NCBI GenBank assembly: GCA_030789695.1
Contig: CM061135.1
Location: 109,004,301-109,068,300 of the forward strand
DNA: 64,000 nt
Source: Scilla litardierei
Lineage: Eukaryota > Streptophyta > Magnoliopsida > Asparagales > Asparagaceae
Reading direction: 5' to 3'
Made by a program: the position numbers and the translations under genes. Positions 44,855-54,828 of this stretch are shown here, piece after piece. Below the pieces are notes generated by a model. The model was not told the origin of the DNA. It searched no databases and saw only the letters and a list, made by a program, of their open reading frames with translations. How positions within the stretch are numbered: position 1 is the stretch's first letter; each line of letters opens with the position of its first letter.

Positions 44855-44913
44855 CTAAAGATAGACAATTTCATATCATGGTACCCAAGGTCATTGGGTC
44901 CAAGGGATTAGAC
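44855..44913 (-). other. Candidate gag-pol mini-intron of element 1 (59 bp)
   Basis: On the reverse strand gag ends CCG AAG|GTC TAA, and pol opens after TATCTTTAG|GTACTC. Removing the 59 bases GTCTAA...CTTTAG joins LPK directly to VLKEKKKK and puts gag and protease in one frame. Without it the two are out of frame, with stops on both sides. The length is at or below the usual plant minimum and the donor (GTCTAA) is weak, so this is a hypothesis. Confidence 0.45.
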
Positions 44914-47151
44914 CTTCGGAAGCCAAGTCCAAGTGGACTTAGACTTTCCCACATAATTCTTACTATGCACAACATCCGAAAAATAAGCATTCATATACAT
45001 TTGTTTTTCGTCCATGCTTGTGTCCTTTGGGCTCCAAATAGTGAAAATTTTGGGAGCCATCATCCTATTGGGTGCATGCATACGACGTTGATTTCTACGT
45101 GATGCATGTTGTGGATAGGCATATGGGACATGATGGAATGGTGCACGATGAGAATTATTCATATGATGAGGTGGGTGTACATATGCATGTGAGGGAACAC
45201 GTGCATGAGAGTGTCTCACATTGTGTGCACGTGCCCGAGAATGTGTTGCATAAAAATCATCATATGTGTGAGACGGTGGAGTAGGACGTGTGTTCCTACG
45301 TGGCATGGTATTAGTGTACAAGTAAGCATGCCCCTTCTTTGGAGGTCCACCCAAAGTGGGTTTCTTTCCGAAAGAGGGTGTGGACGAGGTGGAAGCACCA
45401 TTGGTAGATGAACTACCAATAGAGTGTTTGCTCCCACTCGTTGAGGCTTCGGAAGTTGGCCTAACAAAAGTAGTGACCGACTTGGATGAATTTCCCATCA
45501 TATACCCCAAGCCAATGTGGTGTTTGGCCGGAAGTAAATCTTTTAGGATATTATCCAAATGGCCCTTACCCTTGTTGAATTTGTTGATTCGGCCCAATGT
45601 GTCCTCATATTTCTCTTTGAGAGAACGCAAAGAAGTATCCAAAGTGGATATTTGCGATGTGAGCACATAAACACGAGATTTAAGATTCTCGTTCTCAATA
45701 CTCAAAGTCGAGTTTTGAGAAGTTAAATCCGCTATCTCATGTTCTTCCGCATCCTCAATGCTAGCATGTTCAAGTTTAGATTTGAGATTCACAATCTCAT
45801 TTCTTAACTCTTCAACAACGGTGTCGTTGTTGGTGATGATAGTCTTAGGCGATGTTTGAATGCTAGCTAGGTCATCTTTTACCTTAGTATATCTATTTAC
45901 TAACTTAGTGTATTTTGACCATAGTTGAGTGTTAGCATTCCTAAGATCATCCATCGTTACCTCATCGCTTTCTTCATCACTATCATCGGACGAGGAGGAT
46001 CCTTGATCGTGCTCCTCTCTTGCCATGAAGCACATGTGTGCTTGCTCCACTTGCTCATCATCCGACTCTCCGCTTGAGGAATCCTCGGAGTCGGTGAAGG
46101 TAGCTCCGACAAGTCCCTTCTTGTTTCCTTTCGTGTACTTCTTGGACTTGTCATACTTTGGCGCCTTCCACTTCTCCTTGTGCTTATTGAGGGGACACTC
46201 CGCTTTCATGTGTCCCGGCTTATTACACTTGAAACACAAAGGAGAGGAAGAGGCGTTAGTAGAACAAAATTTAGCTTTGTTCTTGAAGTTACCTTTTCGG
46301 AAGAAACGGTTGAACTTCTTGGCCATGAGTGCCATGGACTCCAAGTCCAACTCGTTTTCCGATTCTTCATCATCGGTAGAGGTGGATGAAGCCGCCTTGA
46401 ATGCAATCGCCTTTTTCTTAGGCGCATCTAGGTTCAAATATGACTTCATCTTTTCTTGTAGCTTCACCTTGCTATCTTTGCGTACCTCGTATGACATCAA
46501 GGTACCCATTAGTTGAACTACGGTATATTTGTTCATGTCATTACCTTCCTCGATGGCGAAGGTACGTTTTTCCCAAGAAGAGGGAAGTCCTTCAATAAGC
46601 TTTAAGCACTTCTCCTTTTGAGTGTGGGTCTTGCCGAGGGCCTCTAACTCGTTTATTATGTCAACGAAGCGAGCGTAATATTCTTTCATCTTCTCGCCCT
46701 GTTGCATATGAAACATTTCGTAATCTTTGGTTACGACTACGAGTTTAGAGTCTCTTACCCTACTCGTCACTTCATGTAGAATGAGGAGGGAGTTCCAAAT
46801 TTGATACGCACTCTTACATGTGCATATCTTATTGAAATCCTCGGGCTCCAATGCACATTGCAAGGCGTTCATTGCCTTGGCATTGCTTACCTCCGCGGCG
46901 ACCTCCGCGGTAGTCCATTTCTCAAAATCTTCTTCTTCGGGTTCAATATACTCCTTCATTGTAGTTCTCCATAAAGATGCACTTCGGAGGAAGGTTTCCA
47001 TCCGACACTTCCAGTACCCGTAGTTGGTACCGTTGAAGAATGGAGGCCTCGTAGAGGAATGTCCTTCCATCACGGAAGATGCTCCTTCACGGTTCCTGAA
47101 GGTGTCATAGTTGGAAGGTGGACGCACGGTCTTGTTGTCGTTGGCAGACAT
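44908..47151 (-). CDS. Element 1 gag, 747 aa (UBN2, zinc knuckle)
   Basis: Starts at ATG 47151, a dozen bases past the PBS. N-terminal FFNGTNYGYWKCRME and the UBN2 core KAMNALQCALEPEDF, IWNSLLILHE, GLPSSWEKRTFAI (residues about 30-220). A CCHC knuckle CFKCNKPGHMKAEC lies near residue 310. A long acidic and coiled-coil stretch follows, then a basic His/Arg/Pro-rich tail, ending WTWLPKV. It would form the particle shell and package element RNA in the cytoplasm. It is open throughout. Shadow frames on the other strand are discarded. Confidence 0.92.
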   Translation of the reverse strand: MSANDNKTVRPPSNYDTFRNREGASSVMEGHSSTRPPFFNGTNYGYWKCRMETFLRSASLWRTTMKEYIEPEEEDFEKWTTAEVAAEVSNAKAMNALQCALEPEDFNKICTCKSAYQIWNSLLILHEVTSRVRDSKLVVVTKDYEMFHMQQGEKMKEYYARFVDIINELEALGKTHTQKEKCLKLIEGLPSSWEKRTFAIEEGNDMNKYTVVQLMGTLMSYEVRKDSKVKLQEKMKSYLNLDAPKKKAIAFKAASSTSTDDEESENELDLESMALMAKKFNRFFRKGNFKNKAKFCSTNASSSPLCFKCNKPGHMKAECPLNKHKEKWKAPKYDKSKKYTKGNKKGLVGATFTDSEDSSSGESDDEQVEQAHMCFMAREEHDQGSSSSDDSDEESDEVTMDDLRNANTQLWSKYTKLVNRYTKVKDDLASIQTSPKTIITNNDTVVEELRNEIVNLKSKLEHASIEDAEEHEIADLTSQNSTLSIENENLKSRVYVLTSQISTLDTSLRSLKEKYEDTLGRINKFNKGKGHLDNILKDLLPAKHHIGLGYMMGNSSKSVTTFVRPTSEASTSGSKHSIGSSSTNGASTSSTPSFGKKPTLGGPPKKGHAYLYTNTMPRRNTRPTPPSHTYDDFYATHSRARAHNVRHSHARVPSHAYVHPPHHMNNSHRAPFHHVPYAYPQHASRRNQRRMHAPNRMMAPKIFTIWSPKDTSMDEKQMYMNAYFSDVVHSKNYVGKSKSTWTWLPKV

Positions 47152-47162
47152 AGCTGAGTATC

Positions 47163-47176
47163 TGGCTCTGATACCA
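47163..47176 (-). promoter_or_regulatory. Primer-binding site of element 1
   Basis: Reverse strand TGGTATCAGAGCCA, initiator tRNA-Met class, two bases inside the 5' LTR. Confidence 0.88.
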
Positions 47177-47178
47177 AA

Positions 47179-48920
47179 TGTAATGCCCTACCAGCTACTG
47201 CACAAGTACTAGAGGGGGGGTGAATAGTACTTTAAAATAATAAGGCGTATAATTCCAATATTAAATTGCACACAACTACCAAATCAATTTGCGGAAGCTT
47301 AAATTGAATGACAACAAAGAAATTAACAATGCTAACAAACGAAGTTAATGGGTTCGGATCCACCCAAGTCTCCCCGACTTGTTCCCGGTGATCCTACGTC
47401 CCAACCACCCGGATCCCCTCCGGATACTTGAGTTAGAAACCCTAACTCAAGATTTCCACTATGAATATCTTGTGAAAAACCTTCACAAGATCAAATCATA
47501 CATGCAATGGCAAAGTGAATCACACAACCCGGGATCACAAACTTCTCTCACAACCGAGAGAGCCAATAAGCAAAACAAAAGAGTTTAAATGAAATAAATA
47601 CTCTTACCACAAAATCCTATACCTTGAGTTTTTCTTACCCAATAGGTGGAATGAAGGATTTGAGGAAGATGAAGTCACCAAGCCCTAGCACCAAGGAAAT
47701 GAGCAGCAATGGGTGCCTAGGGAAGAGTTGGAGACTTGGATCAAGCAATAGCTTGAAAAGCTCACCAAGAACAAGCTTCTCTCTAGATCTAGAAATGAGA
47801 GAGAATGGGTTTCTTGTGAGGAAGAGAGCTTTAGATTTGAGGGAGAATAGCTATCTCTTTTGATCTCAATGAATCTCTGAATGGAAGCTCTTACCTAGAT
47901 AGAAATGACCTAGGTTCGTATTTATAGGAACCCAAAAACACAAGTTAGGTCAATCATCAACGGATAGAAATCTGTGAGAATTAGTCGGTCAAAGAACAAT
48001 CACTGACCGACTAGTTCATCAACTAGTCGGTCAGCCAAACAACGTGGACCGACTAAGAGTAGATCTGAGAAGAGATAGAATTTCAGACCTAGAAATCTAG
48101 TCGGTCCAAGAACACTTTCTGACCGACTAGTTTCACAACTAGTCGGTCAGTCAATGAACGTAGACCGACTAAGAGGCAAAATAACTTAGTCTGAATGCAA
48201 AGTGACTTAGTCGGTCCAAGAACAAAAGTTGACCGACTAGATTGTCAACTAGTCGGTCATCAAACGTTCTTAGACCGACTAACGGTAAACAGTAGCTCAG
48301 GAGAAATTTAGAGTGAACAGTAAGTCACAACTAGTCGGTCAAAGAAGCATCACTGACCGACTAGTTCACAAACTAGTCGGTCGGTGAGTCAACGTAGACC
48401 GACTAACTGTAAACAGTAAAGTCCAAGAAATTAAGGAATCAAACTAGTCGGTCCAAGAACAGTTGCCGACCGACTAGATCACCATCTAGTCGGGCAGTAC
48501 TTGTTCTTGTACCAACTAACATGCACAACAAAGTCCGAATCGAAGCGCGACGCTTCGAGGAAGTTAGAATGAACTTGTGCAAGGATCCTAGAGCTACGAA
48601 ATGAGCGTAATGAAGATAGAAACGTAAGATATACTCAAGGCTTAACATTCTATCAATCGAAACTAAAAGACTATAAATAAAACCTTAATAAACGGTCTTT
48701 GAGAGCTTCGATTGAATCTTCATAACTTCCAAAGCGTTGCAGGAGCTTCAACGAAGCTTTAGGCTTGAATACGAGCTTTTGGAAGTGTTGAGATGTCGCT
48801 TTGAATATTCTCGTGAAATTGGCGACGATCTCCAATACTGCGCTCACAAATTGTTAGTTCATGAATTATTTATGTTTGCTCATCATCCAAAACCAAATCC
48901 GGGGAGTCCAATATTCAACA
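47179..48920 (-). repeat. 5' LTR of element 1
   Basis: 1742 bp, same ends as 36486-38227. It includes the second copies of the leader hairpins (about 47365-47561) and U3 hairpin units (about 47981-48519). Differences are single bases, for example in the loop-proximal stem of hairpin 2 and in unit 5. Confidence 0.95.
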
Positions 48921-48925
48921 ATCTC

Positions 48926-49962
48926 TTCACCAAGAGATTCACCAAAAGTAAAAGAAAGAGTATGAAACAATATCACCTATAGACTTAATAATTGATGGAA
49001 TTATTGCGCAATGAAGGTGATCGAATCTCCATGGTTCTGGATGGAACTTGTAGTAGAACGAACTTGAAGATTAGACTTTCTATGGAGGAAAAATTTCTGC
49101 ACAGGTTCCTCTAAGAAAATCTGAAAATTACTAACTTTCTAGAGAGAGAAAGTGAACTTAAGAAAATAGAAAGAAAGTGAATTTTCGTGTGTTTTAGGCA
49201 GGGGTCTGGGGTTCTATTTATAGTCTAAGAAGGTAGTTTTTGAACGTTGGACAACTGCCTAAATTTTCAAAAAATTCTGGAAAATTTTTTCTATTAGTCG
49301 ACTAATATGGGTGCCTGGTCGACTAATTATTACTGCTGACTAGGATTCTGGATGTTGAGGTGTCTTTAAGAAAATAATTTCCACAAACTAAAAGAAACTT
49401 CTTTAAACAGATATAAACTATTAGAAACTAGCCGTTTATGGCAGTTCTAACTTCCAGAAATAAAATATATTATTTAAATGATAAATCATTTAAATAACTA
49501 TTTTGAAAATAGACTGGTAGACTAACAGAGTTTGTTGGCGGACTAAAAATATGAAATTTTAGGAAATTATAGAAAAATGATCCTAGAGACTTAAAAATGG
49601 GTCTGATGAAATTTTAGGACAGAAATATTTAAATATTAAAATTAGTCAATTTGTATCAAGGGTTGGTCGACTAATAGGATTTTTGTCTTGATTGATTTTG
49701 AGGATGAGTCCTAAACGACTTAGAGAGATTATCATCAAGGCTTTTACATTCTAAGCAACCGCAAGAGACAAGATAACATCTCATTTACAAGAGACAAAAT
49801 ATCATCGATAAGCTTCGTCTTGTAGTGGATGCTTCTTGCAATATGTAGACTTGATGAATGTCTTAGTTGATTTGTGCTATAACATCTGCATAGATAGAGT
49901 TAGTATAATGATAATATGTTTGTATCATCAAAACCACATGGAGGAGTTGTGAGTTTCCAACA
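48926..49962 (-). repeat. Element 2 3' LTR, proximal part (U3), with GTCGACTAA palindrome pairs
   Basis: Continues the LTR after the second TSD of element 1 and ends TTCCAACA at 49962. A TATAAATA box (reverse strand) lies at 49215-49222. Upstream of it are paired TTAGTCGACTAA-type palindromes at 49293-49327, 49511-49548 and 49641-49678; the first pair is the best kept. Total LTR length without element 1 is 1334 bp. Confidence 0.85.
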
Positions 49963-49978
49963 TTCTTCCCCTTTTTGA
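49963..49978 (-). promoter_or_regulatory. Polypurine tract of element 2
   Basis: Reverse strand CAAAAAGGGGAAGAA before the LTR start TGTTGGAAA. Confidence 0.8.
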
Positions 49979-50559
49979 TGATTTTACAAACATTGAATAT
50001 AATAATATAAAAATGATGTTATTACAAAAGAAAATGTTAGTACTACTAAAAAGAAATGTTAATATATGGCTTATAAAAAATATATGAAACTTGCATTTTG
50101 TATAACCATATATGATGTTTATTAGAACATGAATATTAACATGCTTATGTATATTTCATATGTAGCATGAATATTATATCTCCCCCTAAAAATTCAATCT
50201 CCCCCTGAATATTAGCATATGTGTTTATTATTTCTCCCCCCTTGGAAATTATCAAAAAATGGGAAAATCTGTAAATTTAATGGATTAGTCGACTAATGGT
50301 ATAGTCTGGTCGACTAACTGCAGAAAAATTTCAGAGAACAGAAAAAACAGAGGAGACATTTTGTGAAGGCAAATTGAAATCCATTGATAAGTAATACAAT
50401 ACATGATAAGATGCGTACATGCCATAAGAAGATACAATCCTAAGCAACCATACAACAACATAAAGCAAATACATTGAAATAACTAAACAAACAAACATCA
50501 AGGATAACTAGTCGACCAGCTGATTGTCCCGGTTGACCAGAAACTAAAACATGCGAGGC
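49979..50559 (-). other. Non-coding region of element 2 with two palindrome pairs
   Basis: AT-rich 3' UTR. TTAGTCGACTAA pairs occur at 50284-50319 and, in the CTAGTCGACCAG form, at 50509-50545. Confidence 0.6.
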
Positions 50560-51652
50560 CTAATATGGTGGAGGAGGCCTATGGGCGCAGTGCGATGTGG
50601 AAGGAGAGTACGGAGACCTTTGTTCCAAAAGACTAAAAATTTGTGCTTGAGTGTCTTGCACATTTCCAAAGCATGTATTCATGTCGGTATTAATCCTCTC
50701 AAGGTGAGTCTCAAAACCACTAAGATTCTCTTGAACACCGGTAAAACCAATTTGGACATCTTCCCGAAGTTGATCAATTTGATCTTGTAGTGTTGGTCGG
50801 GAAGGAGGACGGTGACTTTGTGCATAAGGGTTGAGGGTTACTCCACGTCGACGGGAAGGACATTCAACTTGGAGTTGTTGTTCTTGTGGTTCGTCTTCCT
50901 CATCTTCGGGCATGGGAGGAGGAGGAGGAGGAAGTTCCATGTGATTGATGACGGAACGATCAAATTTTTTAGGATTAACGATGAAGTATTCACCATCAAG
51001 AGGGACTCCAAAGTGGTGAAAAACACGAGTAAGTAGACATAGAAGAAAGATGTGAGTGGTAATGGGCTTGAGCAAGACATGCATGATAGTGAGAGACCAA
51101 TCGACCTTGATCCCCCCCCATTATAGCATAAAGAGCCCGGCTACTAGTGTCATTAACATAATTGAGAGAACCTACCTTGGGAATCAAATTGTAAGAGATT
51201 ATTTTGAGGAGAAGGCATGGAATGGGTTGCAAATTAATTGCGGACATACCAATCTGAAAATCGGAACTAAGTTGAGTGAGGATTTCGGGATTATCCATAT
51301 GAATTGAAGCGGGATGTTGGGCACAACGAGGGATAAGAAGAATTTAAGCAAGAGTATCATAAGTAAGATGAATTGGAATTCCTTTAACAATGGTGTCAAG
51401 GAACGCCGGACCACCTTTCTCTACCAAAACCATATCGGAGTAAAATTCTTTGACAAGAATGTGATAGTACGGGATTGGTTCATTCCAAATGGTGAAGAGA
51501 GAAACAGTGTTGAGAAAATGAAAGAGATTATAGTTGAGGATGACCGGATCCGAAAAATTTATGGTTTGTTCTGGGAAGAAAGAAGCTTTTCCAACGGTGG
51601 CAGCCAGATTTGGGCAACGAGGATGGCGAGGATTCGAAGAGGAGGTCATCAA
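50560..51652 (-). pseudogene. Element 2 envelope-like ORF, frameshifted
   Basis: Three overlapping reverse-strand frames make up one family protein. The N-terminal part (51652 to about 51344) contains VKEFYSDM. The middle (51298 to about 51115) has LISYNLIPK-like text and GSLNYVNDTS. The C-terminal part (51084-50560) has LLCLLTRVFHHFGVPL, a Pro-rich stretch and a coiled-coil tail. A run of eight C at 51112-51119 marks one frameshift. Same family as the ORF at 39164-40822, but the proteins differ greatly in length and tail. Confidence 0.7.
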
Positions 51653-51689
51653 AGTGGGATGAATTGCTCCTACAGAGAATTTGTGTAAT

Positions 51690-52382
51690 CACTCTCGAAA
51701 TATAGAGGATTTTCAGCTATATGACGCCTTGGGTTTTGTCATGGTGAAGAAGAAAGACCCATGGTGTTTAAATAGAAGATTTGAGTGGGAAATTTGAATT
51801 TTGAATCAAGAAACCAAATCAAATAACTCCCTAATAACTCCTAAGAAGTTTTGGGAACTTCTGAAACGTTTTTGAGAGTGAAACCTAACAAAAAATCGTG
51901 CAAAACAACGTTCAAAAACTGTTGTTCTTCGGATGTCTACATCGATTAGTCAACTAGGAGTAGGTACTGGTCGACTAGTCGGGTAAAAAATGAGCAGTTT
52001 GGGCATTAATCGAATAATTCAAATAAATTATTAATTAAGTTTCGGTCAAAAGAGAGGACTGATGGGTTGTTTCCTTGGGAAGGTAATTTGTGTAAGAGGC
52101 TTGACCATGTGTAAGTACTTTTGTACTTAAAGTATAAAATAGTGTAAAGGAGAGGTCTTGTCCTTAGTACTTGAAAAGTACTTTGTGACAGGGAAATTAA
52201 TCATTCAAAGTTTTGAATGAGAGAGACCGGTTTTAACAAAATATAAAAATAATTTAATGTTAAATATATTTTTATTAATATAATAAGTGATTCTGGATAG
52301 TTAGTCGACTAATATCTAATATTGGTCGAATCCAGAAAAATTATTAAATGAAACTACCTTAATATATTATTAAAATATATGA
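51690..52382 (-). other. Pol-env spacer of element 2 with palindrome pairs
   Basis: Non-coding. TTAGTCAACTAG/GTCGACTAG (51954-51983) and TTAGTCGACTAA/GGTCGAAT (52298-52332) lie here, matching the spacer position of the array in element 1. Confidence 0.65.
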
Positions 52383-53734
52383 TTAAAACATTGATTCACT
52401 AATAATGCCAAGTTCCCTTCTAAGCTTTAGAAAAGTTTCTTCCTTAAGAGGTTTAGTAAGGATATCGGCTATTTGATTTTTAGTATATATATACTTAAGA
52501 ATAATGTCACCTTTTTGGACATGATCATCCAAGAAGTGACGACGTATATCAATATGTTTAGTGCGTGCATGATGTACCAGATTTTTGGATAAATTAATAG
52601 CACTAGTGTTGTCACACATAATAGGACATGTGTTACAAGTAATGCTGTAATCTAGTATAGTTTGTTTCATCCATAAAATTTGTGCACATGCTAAACCAGC
52701 GGCGATATATTCCGCTTCAGTAGTAGATAAAGAAACAGAATTTTGTTTCTTACTAAACCATGATACTAATGCATAACCTAAAAAGTGATAACTACCACTT
52801 GTACTCTTACGATCAAATTTGCAACCTGCAAAATCTGCGTCATTATATGAAACTAAATCAAATGAACTTGATTTTGGATAATATAAACCAAAATCAGATG
52901 TATGTTTGATATACCTAATTATCCTTTTGACTGCAGTCAAATGTGATAATTTAGGATCAAATTGACATCTAGCGCATATACAAACAGAAAAAATAATATC
53001 TGGTCTACTTGCGGTAAGATAAAGTAATGATCCAATCATACCTCGATATAATGTTTGATCAACACTCTTACCATTTGGATCCTTATCAAGATTTGATGAT
53101 GTACCATGGGAGTACGCTTTTCTGCAGAATTCTCTAATCCAAACCTTTTGATGAGTTCCTTTGTATATTTACTTTGATGTATAAATATACCTTCCTTCAT
53201 TTACTTGATTTGAAGTCCAAGGAAGTAAGTTAATTTACCCATGTGACTCTCTAAAATTCATTCTGTATTTCCGTAGAAAATTCTTGACAAAGAAGATCAT
53301 TAGTAGAACAAAAAATTATGTCATCAAAATATATTTGTATAATGATAATATCAGAATCTATATGTTTGGTAAATAAAGTAGAATCTATCTTTCCAATAGA
53401 ATAACCAGATATTAAAAGAAAGTTCTTTAATCTTTCATACCAAGCGTGAGGTGCGTGTTTTAATCCATATAATGCTTTCTTTAACTTGAAAACATGTTTA
53501 TCCAAACTTTCATCTTGAAATCCTGGTTGTTGTTCTACATAGACTTCTTCATTTATAATACCATTTAAAAATGCGCTTTTAACATCCATTTGATATAACT
53601 TAAAATCCTTATAACATGCAAATGCTAGAAGCATTCTAATTGATTTTGATCTAGTAACAGGTGCGTATGTTTCATCATAATCTATACCTTCTTCCTGATT
53701 ATAACCTTGTGCAACTAATCTAGTCTTATTTCTA
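52383..53734 (-). pseudogene. Element 2 RT (C-terminal part) and RNase H
   Basis: 53251-53734 encodes RT from RNKTRLVAQGY through [18 protein letters not shown] and the active site, which reads IYFDDIIFCSTN (Phe in place of the usual Val of YVDD). A frame break lies between 53251 and 53039. 52383-53039 encodes [12 protein letters not shown], the RNase H segment with YNDADFAGC (Asn for Ser), STTEAEYIA and DNTSAI, then the stop. The N-terminal RT continues at 63917-64000 after element 3. Confidence 0.88.
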
Positions 53735-53739
53735 ACTAC

Positions 53740-54805
53740 TCTTGGAACTTGGTATATTCCATCTTCTATTCCATAAGGTTTTGATATGACAATCAATATA
53801 TTTTCTGTTACTAACTCTATCTATGCAGATGTGCAGACTTACAGACTATTCTATTCACATTATGCATATGATCAGTTTATAAGGACTCTCTGAGGATACT
53901 AGCTTCACTACTCAAATTACGTTTGGACAACGTATCTTCAGAATGATGTAATTTAACTTTTTAGATAGCTTCAGGGCCTTTGCTATAACATATCATATAT
54001 CCCTAAGCTTCACATTACATTATCTTCCAACTCATTTGATCCCAAGTCAAAAATTTCCAATTTACATATTTGGTCGACTACGAATTTTCGTAGCCTGCTA
54101 AACCGTTGTTTTGACAGTTCGAGTCCGAAATTTTCTGGACAGTTTCTAGCCATTTGTAACTTCCTTCAGAACCGTTCAGAACAGTTTCTGAACACTATAA
54201 AAGGAGGGGTACATCCTCTCTTTTTCATTCACATCTTTTCCTCATCTTTGTTTTCATTTTGTGTAAATCAAGGCTTTAATTCTCTTGGAATAAGTTGTTT
54301 GTGTTCTCATTTGTAAGAAGAAATTCTGATCTCTTTCTTCATTTGAGAACTAAAGAAATTCAAGGGTGTTTTGCAAATTCTATATTTAGAAACATTGAAG
54401 TTCTCTTTTTAAAACACCATCCTTTGAATTCATTCTTGATATTCATACCAAGGCTATAAGTGTTTTATATTTCATTATTTCTTTAACAAGGTTTGAATCT
54501 CTAGTTGTAGAGATTGTACAATGTTTGGGACTCGGGGAGTGTCGTCATTTTTGTAAGTTCGTGCTTGCGAGGCAAGTGATTATAGTGGATTAAAAATCTC
54601 TTCAGGAAGTAGAGGGCTGGAGTAGGATCAAAAGGATCCAAACCCGGATACATCTTTGTGTTTACGATTGGTTTATTTTCTATACTTGTCATTTAATTTC
54701 TGTTCCATCCTTGCAAATTTTACTAACGTTTTATTTGCAACAAGTTTTTATAATACACTATTCAACCCTCCTTCTAGTGTATTTGTGTATACATGTGATC
54801 CTACA
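53740..54805 (+). repeat. 5' LTR of element 3
   Basis: 1066 bp. U3 palindrome pair GTCGACTACGAA/TTCGTAGCCTGC (54071-54104); TATAAAA at about 54196-54202. Leader hairpins: AATCTCT/AGAGATT loop AGTTGT (54496-54515), CTTGC/GCAAG loop GAG (54564-54576), GGATC/GATCC loop AAAAG (54625-54639). Confidence 0.9.
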
Positions 54806-54807
54806 TT

Positions 54808-54819
54808 TGGTATCAAAGC
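54808..54819 (+). promoter_or_regulatory. Primer-binding site of element 3
   Basis: TGGTATCAAAGC, two bases after the LTR; initiator tRNA-Met class with one change from TGGTATCAGAGC. Confidence 0.8.
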
Positions 54820-54828
54820 AGGATTAAG

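Larger units (their letters stand above)
36486..48920 (-). mobile_element. Element 1: nearly intact SIRE-type Ty1/Copia retrotransposon
   Basis: 12,435 bp with two 1742-bp LTRs and the TSD atctc at 36481-36485 and 48921-48925. On the reverse strand: LTR, PBS, gag, pol (protease, integrase, RT, RNase H), a spacer with a hairpin array, envelope-like ORF, PPT, LTR. By eye the LTRs differ at only about eight to ten sites, so insertion is young. The only coding lesion I can see is a one-base frameshift in pol at 43790-43794, which could also be a sequencing error in an A/T run. Confidence 0.95.
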
